Of a DNA stretch of 64,000 nt, positions 17,817 through 26,545 are shown piece by piece. The DNA is taken from positions 63,291 to 127,290 of the forward strand of contig NZ_ML703340.1 in the NCBI RefSeq assembly GCF_008638365.1, read 5' to 3'. Positions within the stretch are counted from its first letter, which is position 1. Every line of letters begins with the position of its first letter. The DNA comes from Nocardiopsis quinghaiensis. Lineage in GTDB: Bacteria > Actinomycetota > Actinomycetes > Streptosporangiales > Streptosporangiaceae. The notes beneath the pieces are model-generated. The model worked only from the letters and a program-made list of their open reading frames with translations, made no database searches and was not told the origin of the DNA. The translations under genes and the position numbers were made by a program.

Positions 17817-18851
17817 GTGCGGGGCGGTGCCGGCCTCCCGGTCGCGTGGTTCGCGGGGGGACTGGCCGTGCTCGTCGCGGCCGTCCTCCTCGGAGTCTGC
17901 GCGGGCGCGGCCTCCCTCTCCACGGCCGACATCGTCCGGCACCTGCTCAGCCTCCTGCCGTTCGACACGCGGTCGCCGCTGTCCGAGCGGCAGGCGGCCC
18001 TGCTCATGGAGCTGCGCCTGCCCCGCGTGGTGATGGGCGCGGTCGTGGGAGCCCTCCTGGCCACGGCGGGCGGCGCCTACCAGGGCGTGTTCCGCAACCC
18101 GCTGGCCGACCCCTACCTCCTGGGCGCCGCCTCCGGGGCCGGGCTCGGCGCGACCATGGTCATCGTCTTCGGCCAGCAGTTCAGCGACTCCCCGCGCGCC
18201 CTGGTACCCGTCGCGGCGTTCCTGGGCGCCCTGCTCGGAGTGGCGGCCGCCTACCTGCTCGGCTCCACCGCGGGCGGGGGCGGCACCGCCTCGCTCGTCC
18301 TGGCGGGCGTGGCCGTCTCCTCCTTCCTGTCCGCCGCGCAGACCCTCGTCCAGCAGATGGGGGTGGACCAGCTCCAGCGCATCTTCGCCTGGCTCCTCGG
18401 AGGGCTCGGCCGCGGCGGCTGGGACGACGTGCGCCTGATCGCCCCCTACGCGGTGGTCGGCCTCGTCGTGCTGCTGGCCTGCGGCTACCTGCTGGACATG
18501 CTCTCCCTGGGCGACGACAAGGCGGTCAGCCTGGGTCTGAACCCGGCCGTCGTGCGCGTCGTGGTGATCAGCGCCGCGTCCCTGGCCACCGCCGCCGCGG
18601 TGTCGGTGAGCGGACTGATCGGCTTCGTGGGGATCATCGTCCCGCACATCGTGCGCCGCCTGGTGGGCTCCAGCTACCGGGCGATCCTGCCGGTCACCGT
18701 GCTCTTCGGCGGCGCTTTCATGGTCGTGGTGGACATCGTCGCCCGAACCCTCATCGCCCCCGCCGAACTGCCCATCGGCGTGGTCACCGCCTTCCTCGGC
18801 GCGCCCTTCTTCGTGCTCATTCTGCGCACCACGCGCCACCGCAGTATCTAG
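17817..18851 (+). CDS. btuC: B12-type ABC transporter permease (FecCD family)
   Basis: A 344-residue integral membrane permease with about ten hydrophobic segments, starting GLPVAWFAGGLAVLVAAVLLG. Family motifs are LRLPRVVMGAVVGALLATAG near residue 65, GAYQGVFRNPLADPYLLG, and the cytoplasmic coupling helix region GLIGFVGIIVPHIVRRL near 265-281. It is coupled to btuF (GTG one base after its stop) and so under the same riboswitch. A gene for the ATP-binding subunit (BtuD) would be expected next, but the locus ends here; the ATPase must be encoded elsewhere or shared. Confidence 0.9.
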   Translation: MRGGAGLPVAWFAGGLAVLVAAVLLGVCAGAASLSTADIVRHLLSLLPFDTRSPLSERQAALLMELRLPRVVMGAVVGALLATAGGAYQGVFRNPLADPYLLGAASGAGLGATMVIVFGQQFSDSPRALVPVAAFLGALLGVAAAYLLGSTAGGGGTASLVLAGVAVSSFLSAAQTLVQQMGVDQLQRIFAWLLGGLGRGGWDDVRLIAPYAVVGLVVLLACGYLLDMLSLGDDKAVSLGLNPAVVRVVVISAASLATAAAVSVSGLIGFVGIIVPHIVRRLVGSSYRAILPVTVLFGGAFMVVVDIVARTLIAPAELPIGVVTAFLGAPFFVLILRTTRHRSI

Positions 18852-18885
18852 ACCCGCGTGCCGAAAGCCTTGCTCGGCGCCTGGA

Positions 18886-18979
18886 GTGTGGTTCGGGCGC
18901 CGGCGGGCTTCTGGAGCCGCCGAAGGTTCTCGTTCATAGGGCGCCCGAACACGGGGTGAAGCGGAGCGGAGCCCCAAAG
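18886..18979 (-). repeat. Dispersed TIR-bearing intergenic element, copy B
   Basis: Terminal inverted repeats GTTCGGGCGCC (18891-18901) and GGCGCCCGAAC (18940-18950) enclose a 38-base core. On the minus strand the order TTTGGGGCTCCGCT, CCCGTGTTCGGGCG, GAACCTTCGGCGGCTCCAG matches copy A at 13374-13572. It lies between btuC and ftsY, both on the plus strand, where it could act as a terminator or as a mobile miniature element. Confidence 0.65.
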
Positions 18980-19058
18980 CAAGCGGGGTCCTTCGTTCCC
19001 GGCACGCCATCCCACCGTGACACGAACGCGTCGGACACTCTGGGAGACTGGCGGTGCT

Positions 19059-20243
19059 ATGGACATCACCTTGCTCGCTGCCATCGTCATCGCCGTCGTA
19101 CTGTTGACCGTCGGCGGATTCTTCCTGGTCAGGACCCAGCGCCCGGTCAAACCGGGCAAGGAGGAGACCAAGCCCGAGGTCACCGGGGAGGCGTCGGGGG
19201 CGACCGCCGTGGAGGACCGGGAACGGGACACGGGGACCGTGCGCACGCCTCCCGCCCAGGCGCCGCCGCCCGCGGAGGAGGCCGCCAGGCCCGCCGAGCC
19301 GGAGCTGGAGGCCCCGCCCCCCTCCGCCGGACGCATGGTCCGCCTGCGCGCGCGACTGGCCCGCTCGCAGAGCTCCTTCGGCCAGGGGCTGCTCAACCTG
19401 CTCTCCTCCGACTCCCTGGACGAGGACGCCTGGGAGGAGATCGAGGACACCCTCATCACCGCTGACATCGGCGTGACCTCCGCCTCGCAGATCGTGGAGA
19501 ACCTGCGCACCCGCGTCAAGGTGCTCGGCACCCGCGGTCCCGAGGAGGTCCGGACGCTGCTGCGCGAGGAACTCCTCGCCCAGATCACCACCAGTGCCGG
19601 CCGCACCGTGCGCACGGAGCCGCACGGAGACCGGCCGGCCGTGATCCTGGTCGTGGGGGTCAACGGCACCGGCAAGACCACCACCACCGGCAAGCTGGCC
19701 CGCGCCCTGGTCGGCGACGGCCGCAGCGTGGTGCTCGGCGCCGCCGACACCTTCCGCGCCGCCGCCAGTGAGCAGCTCCAGACCTGGGGCGGCCGCGTGG
19801 GAGCCCCGGTCGTGACCAAGGAGGAGGGGGCCGACCCGGCCAGTGTGGCCTTCGACGCCGTGTCACGGGGCATCGAGGACGGGGCCGACACCGTCATCAT
19901 CGACACCGCCGGGCGCCTGCACACCAAGACCGGCCTGATGGACGAGCTGGGCAAGGTCAAGCGGGTCGTGGAGAAGAAGACCCAGGTGGACGAGGTGCTG
20001 CTCGTCCTGGACGCCACCACCGGGCAGAACGGCCTGCGCCAGGCCCGGGTGTTCGGCGAGGTCGTGAACGTGACGGGCATCGCGCTGACCAAGCTGGACG
20101 GCACCGCCAAGGGCGGCATCATCGTCCAGGTCCAGCGGGAGCTGGGCGTGCCGGTCAAGCTCGTCGGGCTCGGCGAGGGCCCCGACGACCTGGCGCCCTT
20201 CGACCCCGAGGTCTTCGTGGACACGATCCTGTCCGGGGACTGA
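19059..20243 (+). CDS. ftsY: Signal recognition particle receptor FtsY
   Basis: A 394-residue SRP GTPase receptor for co-translational membrane targeting. One N-terminal membrane segment (about 3-24, LLAAIVIAVVLLTVGGFFLV) is followed by a disordered acidic/Pro-rich linker to about 90, then the N domain (RLARSQSSFGQGLLNLL). The G domain has Walker A VGVNGTGKTTTTGKLA (about 199-214), DTFRAAASEQLQ, IIDTAGR and TKLDGTAKGG. The ATG at 19059 places the membrane helix at the extreme N terminus, as in other actinobacteria; a GTG at 19017 would precede it with 14 odd residues. It is followed by a strong terminator. Its partner Ffh lies about 3.5 kb downstream. Confidence 0.96.
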   Translation: MDITLLAAIVIAVVLLTVGGFFLVRTQRPVKPGKEETKPEVTGEASGATAVEDRERDTGTVRTPPAQAPPPAEEAARPAEPELEAPPPSAGRMVRLRARLARSQSSFGQGLLNLLSSDSLDEDAWEEIEDTLITADIGVTSASQIVENLRTRVKVLGTRGPEEVRTLLREELLAQITTSAGRTVRTEPHGDRPAVILVVGVNGTGKTTTTGKLARALVGDGRSVVLGAADTFRAAASEQLQTWGGRVGAPVVTKEEGADPASVAFDAVSRGIEDGADTVIIDTAGRLHTKTGLMDELGKVKRVVEKKTQVDEVLLVLDATTGQNGLRQARVFGEVVNVTGIALTKLDGTAKGGIIVQVQRELGVPVKLVGLGEGPDDLAPFDPEVFVDTILSGD

Positions 20244-20259
20244 ACGGCACGTACCGGCG

Positions 20260-20295
20260 GTGCGGCCGGACACCCGACCGGGTGTCCGGCCGCAC
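20260..20295. terminator. Intrinsic terminator after ftsY
   Basis: A perfect 16-bp inverted repeat (20260-20275 and 20280-20295) with a 4-nt loop, 16 bases after the ftsY stop. Confidence 0.8.
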
Positions 20296-20698
20296 CCGTG
20301 TGTACGCGGTGGTGCGACCTCGGCGTCCTCCCGGGGCGCAGATGGCGTGATGCGCGACACGGGAGGGAAACCCCCGTGCAACACGGGGGGTGACCGGCTG
20401 ACCGCGCCGCCGCACCGGGCGTGAGATGTGTCGGGGAGTGACAGTTTCGTCGCCCCGTGTTGGTGTGACGGGGGTCGCTCTGGGGTGGTGCATGTGCGTT
20501 CGCACGCGCTGGGGCTTCGGTTCACGGCCCCTTAACACTTCTGTCTGTCCTTTTACCCGGACGCAACATGGCGGGTCCAGGGGAGAAACACCCCGCTCAG
20601 AGAGTTGCCCGTGTGGTGTTCTGCATCGGGCCCGATGATGCGCTCGCTGATCGCCGCCCTCACAGACAATCCCCCGTCCGTCCTACGGAGGCGACGTA
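20296..20698. other. Intergenic region upstream of the ammonium transporter gene
   Basis: About 400 bases. A small hairpin CCCCCGTG/CACGGGGG is at 20371-20389. The region should carry the amt promoter; a candidate GlnR half-site pair is annotated separately. No gene is supported. Confidence 0.45.
20521..20536 (+). promoter_or_regulatory. Candidate GlnR binding site upstream of amt
   Basis: TTCAC, six bases, TTAAC. This resembles the actinomycete GlnR box (GTnAC-n6-GnAAC) with one or two departures, and amt is a classic GlnR target. It lies about 165 bases before the start codon. The match is weak by sequence alone. Confidence 0.3.
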
Positions 20699-22030
20699 AT
20701 GATTGACACCGGCAACACGACGTGGCTGCTGATCAGCGCGGCCCTCGTGATGCTCATGACCCCGGGCCTGGCCTTCTTCTACGGAGGCATGTCACGGGCG
20801 AAGAGCGTCCTGAACATGATGCTGATGAGCTTCACGAGCATCGCGGTCGTGAGCGTGCTCTGGGTGGTCGTCGGCCACTCGCTCACCTACTCCGACGGCG
20901 GTCCGGTGGACGCCTTCATCGGCGGCCTCGACTACGTGGGCCTGTCCAGCCTCATCGGTGAGATCGAGCCCGCGGACGGTGAGGGCGGCGGAGGCTACCC
21001 GCTCCTCGTCGACGCCGGGTTCCAGATGATGTTCGCGGTCATCACCGTGGCCCTGATCAGCGGCGCCATCGCCGACCGCGCCAAGTTCGGCGCCTGGATC
21101 CTCTTCGCCCCGCTCTGGGCGCTTCTGGCCTACTTCCCCGTCGCCCACTGGGTCTGGGGCAGCGGCTGGATCGGCGGCCTGGAGATCGGTGGCTACGAGG
21201 TCATCGACTTCGCGGGCGGTACCGCGGTCCACATCAACGCCGGTGCCGCCGCGCTGGCCCTGACCTTCGTCCTCGGCCGCCGCAAGGGCTTCGGCTCGGA
21301 GTCGATGCGCCCCCACAACCTGCCGTTCGTCCTGCTGGGCGCCGCGCTCCTGTGGTTCGGCTGGTTCGGCTTCAACGCGGGCTCCGCCTACGCCGCCGAC
21401 GGCACCGCCGCCCTGGCACTGGTCAACACCCAGGTGGCCACCGCCGCCGCCACCGGTGCCTGGATGCTCGTCGAGCGCTTCCGCTACGGCAAGGTCAGCG
21501 CCCTCGGTTTCGCCTCCGGCGCCATCGCGGGCCTGGTCGCGATCACCCCGGCCGCCGCCAACGTCACCCCGCTGGGCGCGATCGTCGTCGGTCTGCTGTC
21601 CGGTGCCGTCTGCGCCTACGCCATCAGCTGGAAGTTCAAGTTCAAGTACGACGACGCCCTCGACGTCGTGGGTATCCACATGGTCGGCGGCATCATCGGA
21701 TCCCTGGTCCTGGGCTTCCTGGCCGCGGGTGTCACCGGCGGATCCGACGGCCTCCTCTACGGCGGCGGCTTCGGGCTCCTGGCCGTCCAGGCCATCGCGG
21801 TCGTCGGCGTCATGGTCTACTCCTTCGTCATCACCTGGATCATCGCCAAGGTCATCGACCTCATCATCGGGTTCCGCATCCCCGAGGACGTCGAGACCAA
21901 CGGACTGGACCACGAGCTGCACGCCGAGTCCGCCTACGCCTTCGACGAGTTGGACGAGACGGAGACAGAAGCGGTCTCCTCGCCGACGCCTCCGGGTGGG
22001 GAGACGACCTCACCGCAGGTCAAGGCCTAG
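20699..22030 (+). CDS. amt: Ammonium transporter (Amt family)
   Basis: A 443-residue ammonium channel with about eleven membrane segments. Family marks are the N-terminal TPGLAFFYGGMSRAKSVLN, the signature DFAGGTAVHINAGAAAL at about 170-186, and pore histidines in PVAHWVWG and GIHMVGGIIG. The C-terminal cytoplasmic tail contains FRIPEDVETNGLDHELHAE, the usual regulatory tail that contacts PII proteins, followed by a longer acidic end. The ATG has CGGAGG about 8 bases before it. In relatives glnB (PII) and glnD follow in an operon; here a terminator and an unrelated lipoprotein gene follow. Confidence 0.95.
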   Translation: MIDTGNTTWLLISAALVMLMTPGLAFFYGGMSRAKSVLNMMLMSFTSIAVVSVLWVVVGHSLTYSDGGPVDAFIGGLDYVGLSSLIGEIEPADGEGGGGYPLLVDAGFQMMFAVITVALISGAIADRAKFGAWILFAPLWALLAYFPVAHWVWGSGWIGGLEIGGYEVIDFAGGTAVHINAGAAALALTFVLGRRKGFGSESMRPHNLPFVLLGAALLWFGWFGFNAGSAYAADGTAALALVNTQVATAAATGAWMLVERFRYGKVSALGFASGAIAGLVAITPAAANVTPLGAIVVGLLSGAVCAYAISWKFKFKYDDALDVVGIHMVGGIIGSLVLGFLAAGVTGGSDGLLYGGGFGLLAVQAIAVVGVMVYSFVITWIIAKVIDLIIGFRIPEDVETNGLDHELHAESAYAFDELDETETEAVSSPTPPGGETTSPQVKA

Positions 22031-22082
22031 ACCTCAGCGTCGAGGCCGAAGGCCTTCACCGTTGACGCGGTGAGGTGTTCCA

Positions 22083-22114
22083 GGGGCTGACCGGGAGTGA
22101 TCCCTGTCAGCCCC
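22083..22114. terminator. Intrinsic terminator after amt
   Basis: GGGGCTGAC / GTCAGCCCC arms (22083-22091, 22106-22114) with a further 4-bp inner stem, 52 bases after the amt stop. Confidence 0.7.
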
Positions 22115-22428
22115 GTTCGTGTGTTCGGATACTCTTCGTGGCATATGTGGGCATTCATGGCTTCGTATCGGCCATGATCTGCGCATCAGTTCGATACCCT
22201 TTCTGCGCGGTGTGGCGGTAGGACCCGGGCGCGGGGCGCCCGGTCGACGGCGAAGCCCCGTGACGGAACCGTCCCGGATCCCCGCGAAGAGCACGAGGCG
22301 AAACCGGGAGCCGCGCATCCGCGTCTCACGCCGAGAAACGGGTCAGGGCCGGTGTGTCTCCATCCCCCGCCCACCCGGAAACCATGCTGATTCGTACAGT
22401 GCCCCACATGTCGGGGTCAGGAGGCAAG
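22115..22428. other. Intergenic region upstream of the lipoprotein gene
   Basis: About 310 bases without a gene. The stretch to about 22205 is less GC-rich and may hold a promoter. AGGAGG is present before the ATG at 22429. Nothing else is recognised. Confidence 0.4.
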
Positions 22429-23640
22429 ATGGCGCCGGTTAGTCACACCAGGGGTCGCAGGGGCGGACGCGCCGTGCTCGCCGCCGCGGGCGCGGTCGTC
22501 GCGCTCGGATCGGCCGGATGCTCCATCGATCTCAGCCACCTGCGCCCAGGGGGCGGGGGAGAGGAGGAACCCAGCCCCGAAGCCGCGGAGCCGGTCGCCG
22601 CCGCCCCGCTCGTGGAGGAGGCCCTGACCAGCCTCGCCGCCTACCCGGCGCTCACCGCCACCGGACAGGTCGCCGAGAGCGTCGGTTCCGCCGACGTGCG
22701 GGACACCTCCCTGACCGTGGCCGACTCCGGCACGGCCAGCGGCACCGTCCGCGCCAACGGCATCGAGGCCGAGCTGATCAGCGCCGACAGCAAGCTCTTC
22801 ATCCGGGCCGCGGAGGACTTCTGGCTCGACCAGGGGGTCTTCAGCCCCGACTTCGACGACTTCGACGGCAACTGGGTGCGCGCCTCCACGGCCCAGGCCG
22901 GGTTCGACCCGGGTACCACCCTGGCTCCGCCGGAGCTCTCCACCGCCCTGGGGGAGATCGGCCTGGACTCGGAGGAGGCCGTGGAGGAGAACCTGGACGG
23001 CACCCTCACCTACCGGATCGATCTGGCCGGCGAGCACAACCAGATGTGGATCAACGCCGAGACCAACCAGGTCCAGCGCATCGCCATCGAGGAACTCGTC
23101 CCCGAGGAGGCCGAGAGCGGCCCGCAGGTCCGCCTGGACCTCGCCGAGGCCGACACCGCCGCGGTCGAGGAGCTCTACGACGGCGTCATCGCCACCACGG
23201 AGGAGGAGCTGACCGGCTCTCGGGACGCCCGCATCGAGGTGGGTTGGGACGGCAGCCCCAGCATGGCGTGCGAGGAGGGCCCCGACTGCACCTGGTCCGG
23301 TACCGTGCGCGACGCGGGCGGGGACGGCAGCGGCACGGTCACCGTGCGCATGGACGTCACCTTCAGCAACGCCGACATCGGCGAGCAGACGTGCGACGAC
23401 AGCGGCAGCCTGGAGGCGGGCAGCACCCTGGAGCTGTCGTGCGGCGCCAACTACAACATCGTCAGCGCCGAACAGCAGACCTACCCCATCGACGGGGAGG
23501 CGCAGCTCTCCACGTACGGGCTGACCAGTGGCCAGCAGGAGGAGACGCTGACCGAGCTCAACGAGCAGCGCGCGACCACCCTGTCGGGAGGCGGCTCTCC
23601 CTCCGAGGAGGCGGAAGAAGGGGAGGAGAGCGGCAACTGA
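22429..23640 (+). CDS. Putative lipoprotein, LppX/LprG-like
   Basis: A 403-residue lipoprotein: basic start (SHTRGRRGGR), hydrophobic core AVLAAAGAVVALGSAGC with the lipobox Cys near residue 31, then a Pro/Glu-rich linker. The middle part (about 60-250) alternates beta strands, with TASGTVRANGIEAELISADSKLFIRA and DGTLTYRIDLAGEHNQMWINAE. These recall the LppX/LprG fold, which binds lipids in the mycobacterial envelope; that link is a tentative fold inference. A second domain (about 265-370) has four Cys in a beta-rich setting (ACEEGPDC, TCDDSG, LSCGAN). The start has AGGAGG 4-5 bases upstream. It is not a normal neighbour of ffh. Confidence 0.7.
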   Translation: MAPVSHTRGRRGGRAVLAAAGAVVALGSAGCSIDLSHLRPGGGGEEEPSPEAAEPVAAAPLVEEALTSLAAYPALTATGQVAESVGSADVRDTSLTVADSGTASGTVRANGIEAELISADSKLFIRAAEDFWLDQGVFSPDFDDFDGNWVRASTAQAGFDPGTTLAPPELSTALGEIGLDSEEAVEENLDGTLTYRIDLAGEHNQMWINAETNQVQRIAIEELVPEEAESGPQVRLDLAEADTAAVEELYDGVIATTEEELTGSRDARIEVGWDGSPSMACEEGPDCTWSGTVRDAGGDGSGTVTVRMDVTFSNADIGEQTCDDSGSLEAGSTLELSCGANYNIVSAEQQTYPIDGEAQLSTYGLTSGQQEETLTELNEQRATTLSGGGSPSEEAEEGEESGN

Positions 23641-23770
23641 CCCTCCCACCGCCCGCGGTCCCTCCCACCCGTCCCCGTGTACCGACACCTCACCGTCCCG
23701 TGATACTCCCGGGCGACGCGGGACGGGTAGGCTGGGAAACCAATTCCGAGACGAAGGACTGGCCACACTC

Positions 23771-25366
23771 GTGTTCGAGACGCTTTCCGACCGGCTGACA
23801 TCGGTCTTCTCCTCGCTGCGCGGCAAGGGGCGCCTGTCCGAGGAGGACATCAACGCGACCGCGCGGGAGATCCGTCTCGCGCTGCTGGAGGCGGACGTCG
23901 CGCTGCCGGTGGTCCGCGAGTTCATCTCGCGGATCAAGGAGCGCGCGCGGGGCGAGGAGGTGTCCAAGGCCCTCAACCCGGCACAACAGGTCATCAGGAT
24001 CGTCAACGAGGAACTGGTCGAGATCCTCGGCGGCGAGACCCGGCAGGTTCGCTTCGCCAAGAACCCGCCGACCGTGATCATGCTCGCGGGCCTCCAGGGC
24101 GCCGGTAAGACCACCCTGGCGGGCAAGCTCGCCAAGTGGATGGCGGCCGACCGCAACACCCCGCTGCTGGTCGCCGCCGACCTGCAGCGCCCCAACGCCG
24201 TCACGCAGCTGCAGGTGGTCGGTGAGCGCGCCGGGGCCCCCGTGTTCGCGCCGGAGCCCGGCAACGGCGTCGGCGACCCGGTCCAGGTCGCCCGTGAGTC
24301 GGTCGAGCACGCTCGCCGCAACAACCACAACGTGGTGATCATCGACACCGCCGGCCGTCTCGGTGTGGACAGCGAGCTGATGCAGCAGGCCGCGGACATC
24401 CGTGACGCGGTCACTCCCGACGAGATCCTCTTCGTCGTCGACGCGATGATCGGTCAGGACGCGGTCAACACCGCGCAGGCCTTCCTCGACGGGGTCGGCT
24501 ACGACGCGGTGGCGCTGACCAAGCTGGACGGTGACGCGCGCGGTGGCGCGGCCCTGTCCATCCGGCACATCACCGGCCGTCCCATCATGTTCGCGTCCAC
24601 CGGCGAGAAGCTGGAGGACTTCGACCTCTTCCACCCGGACCGGATGGCTTCGCGCATCCTGGACATGGGTGACGTGCTCACGCTCATCGAGCAGGCGCAG
24701 CGCACGTTCGACGAGGCCGAGGTCGAGAAGATGGCCTCGACCATGGCCTCGGACGACGACTTCACACTGGACGACTTCCTTCAGCAGATGTCGATGGTCC
24801 GCAAGCTCGGCCCGATCGGCAACCTGCTCGGCATGATGCCCGGTATGGGGCAGATGCGCGATCAGATCGACAACATCGACGACAAGGACCTGGACCGCAT
24901 CCAGGCGATCATCCAGTCGATGACCCCGGGCGAGCGTTCGAACCCGAAGTCGATCAACGGTTCGCGCCGTCTGCGTATCGCCAACGGTTCGGGTACGCAG
25001 GTCAGCGATGTCAACGGCCTGGTCACCCGCTTCTTCGAGGCGCAGAAGATGATGCGCAAGATGAAGAACGGCGGCATGCCTGGTATGCCCGGAATGCCGG
25101 GTGGTGGTGGCGGTGGCAACCGCAAGAAGGCCAAGGCCCAGGCCAAGAAGGTGAAGAAGGGCAAGCAGCGCAGCGGCAACCCGATGAAGGCCCGCCAGCA
25201 GGAGGCCGAGCGCGCCGCCGAGCGGCAGCGGCGCCAGGAGGAGGGCGGCCAGCAGGCGCCGCAGCTGCCTCCGGGCCTCGGCGGCGGCGACCAGCCCACG
25301 CTCCCGCCCGGCCTCGGTGGCCCCAACATGCCGGACCTGTCGAACTTCAAGTTCCCCAAGAAGTAG
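23771..25366 (+). CDS. ffh: Signal recognition particle protein Ffh
   Basis: A 531-residue SRP54 GTPase that binds signal peptides of nascent chains and SRP RNA and docks with FtsY. The N domain covers about 1-90, and the G domain has GLQGAGKTTLAGKLA (107-121), DLQRPNAVTQL, IIDTAGRLGVD and TKLDGDARGGAAL. The methionine-rich M domain runs from about 325 to 440 (GNLLGMMPGMGQMRDQ, MTPGERSNPKSINGSRRLRIANGSG). The C-terminal tail after about 440 is long, with MPGMPGMPGGGG, a Lys-rich block and PPGLGGG repeats. The GTG start is the only one fitting the FETLSDRLTSVF N terminus. Confidence 0.96.
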   Translation: MFETLSDRLTSVFSSLRGKGRLSEEDINATAREIRLALLEADVALPVVREFISRIKERARGEEVSKALNPAQQVIRIVNEELVEILGGETRQVRFAKNPPTVIMLAGLQGAGKTTLAGKLAKWMAADRNTPLLVAADLQRPNAVTQLQVVGERAGAPVFAPEPGNGVGDPVQVARESVEHARRNNHNVVIIDTAGRLGVDSELMQQAADIRDAVTPDEILFVVDAMIGQDAVNTAQAFLDGVGYDAVALTKLDGDARGGAALSIRHITGRPIMFASTGEKLEDFDLFHPDRMASRILDMGDVLTLIEQAQRTFDEAEVEKMASTMASDDDFTLDDFLQQMSMVRKLGPIGNLLGMMPGMGQMRDQIDNIDDKDLDRIQAIIQSMTPGERSNPKSINGSRRLRIANGSGTQVSDVNGLVTRFFEAQKMMRKMKNGGMPGMPGMPGGGGGGNRKKAKAQAKKVKKGKQRSGNPMKARQQEAERAAERQRRQEEGGQQAPQLPPGLGGGDQPTLPPGLGGPNMPDLSNFKFPKK

Positions 25367-25670
25367 TACGGCCGGCGGTGCTTTCCACCGTCATACGGCG
25401 GTCGGAGCGCTACCATGCCTACGGCGGCCCGTCCACGTTCCGGGGGCGGGCCGCTCCCGGAACCGGGGACGGGGCCCGCTCTCGCCGGGGTGCCCTGCGG
25501 TGTCGTGTACAGGGAACCCGTTCGCGTCTGGCACAATGAGTAGTCGACTAACGGTGACGGGTCAGCCCTCTAACTAGCCCGCCACCCACGTCTGTCCCGC
25601 CGGATGCCACAACCCCACGTGGTTTCACCGACGGGCGCCTCACACCGTTAATCGGGAGAAGACCACTCCA
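25367..25670. other. Intergenic region ffh / rpsP
   Basis: About 300 bases. A GCGGCCCG / CGGGCCGC pair near 25422-25453 may terminate ffh transcription. A CACAAT hexamer near 25533 is a possible -10 element for the rpsP operon. No gene is supported. Confidence 0.4.
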
Positions 25671-26174
25671 GTGGCTGTCAAACTGAAGCTCAAGCGTATG
25701 GGCAAGATCCGTACGCCCCAGTACCGCATCATCGTCGCCGACGCCCGCAACAAGCGCGATGGCAGGGCGATCGAGGAGATCGGCAAGTACCACCCCAAGG
25801 AGCACCCGAGCCTCATCGAGGTCGACTCCGAGCGGGCCCAGTACTGGCTGTCCGTGGGCGCCCAGCCCTCCGACGCGGTCAAGGTCCTCCTTCGCAAGAC
25901 CGGTGACTGGCAGAAGTTCAAGGGCCTGCCCGCCCCGGCTCCGCTCCAGGTCGCCGAGGCCAAGGACCCCGAGGCCAAGGAGGCCGCCTTCCAGGCCGCG
26001 CTGAAGGAGCTCGTGCTCCCCGGCGCCGAGGGCAAGGGCAAGGCCAGGAAGTCCGAGAAGAAGACGGACAAGGCTGACAAGGCTGACAAGGCGGACAAGC
26101 CTGAGAAGGCTGAGAAGGCGGAGAAGCCCGCCGAGACCGCCCCGGCCGAGAAGAAGTCCGAGGGCGAGGCCTGA
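25671..26174 (+). CDS. rpsP: 30S ribosomal protein S16
   Basis: A 167-residue S16. The conserved core [19 protein letters not shown] ... [40 protein letters not shown] fills the first 80 residues. Typical S16 is 80-150 residues; here a long C-terminal extension ends in Lys/Ala/Asp/Glu repeats ([20 protein letters not shown]), probably disordered. The start is GTG. khpA begins one base after its stop, a conserved pairing. Confidence 0.95.
   Translation: MAVKLKLKRMGKIRTPQYRIIVADARNKRDGRAIEEIGKYHPKEHPSLIEVDSERAQYWLSVGAQPSDAVKVLLRKTGDWQKFKGLPAPAPLQVAEAKDPEAKEAAFQAALKELVLPGAEGKGKARKSEKKTDKADKADKADKPEKAEKAEKPAETAPAEKKSEGEA
26067..26129 (+). repeat. 9-bp tandem repeat encoding DKA/EKA units in rpsP
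   Basis: Seven consecutive 9-base units of the type GACAAGGCT, drifting to GAGAAGGCG, encode [21 protein letters not shown]. Such an array is prone to length change between strains. Confidence 0.75.
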
Positions 26175-26175
26175 C

Positions 26176-26418
26176 GTGCTGGAAGAGGCGCTTGAGCACC
26201 TCGTGAAGGGGATCGTTGCGAACTCCGACGACGTCCAGGTGAGAGCCAAGAGGCTCCGCAAGGGCAAAGTCCTGGAGGTCCGGGTCCATCCCGACGACCT
26301 GGGCAAGGTGATCGGCCGCAACGGCCGCACCGCCAAGGCACTGAGGACCGTCATCGGCTCCCTGGCCGGGGGCCGCTACGTCCGCGTGGACCTGTTGGAC
26401 CTGCACGAAGTGCGCTGA
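26176..26418 (+). CDS. khpA: KH-domain RNA-binding protein KhpA
   Basis: An 80-residue single KH-domain protein with the RNA-binding GxxG loop in VIGRNGRTAKALRTVIGSLAG (positions about 44-64 of the protein). It ends with VDLLDLHEVR. The family (KhpA/YlqC) binds RNA globally, often with KhpB. The GTG start lies one base after the rpsP stop, so translation is coupled. Two hairpins follow before rimM. Confidence 0.93.
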   Translation: MLEEALEHLVKGIVANSDDVQVRAKRLRKGKVLEVRVHPDDLGKVIGRNGRTAKALRTVIGSLAGGRYVRVDLLDLHEVR

Positions 26419-26428
26419 CGCGCCTCCT

Positions 26429-26497
26429 GGGGCGCCGATCACGAACGGTCGGCGCCCCGCAGCCGTGCCCGGGGCCCCAAGCCCCGGGCACGGTTTT
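26429..26497. terminator. Tandem hairpins with T-run between khpA and rimM
   Basis: The first stem is GGGGCGCCGA / TCGGCGCCCC (26429-26438, 26449-26458). The second is CCGTGCCCGGGG / CCCCGGGCACGG (26463-26474, 26482-26493), followed by TTTT. The second is a textbook intrinsic terminator. It separates the rpsP-khpA unit from rimM-trmD-rplS or attenuates read-through. Confidence 0.8.
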
Positions 26498-26545
26498 CTC
26501 TCCACGCCCCGGCGAGCACGGGACGGACGAAGGACGGGAGTTCCC

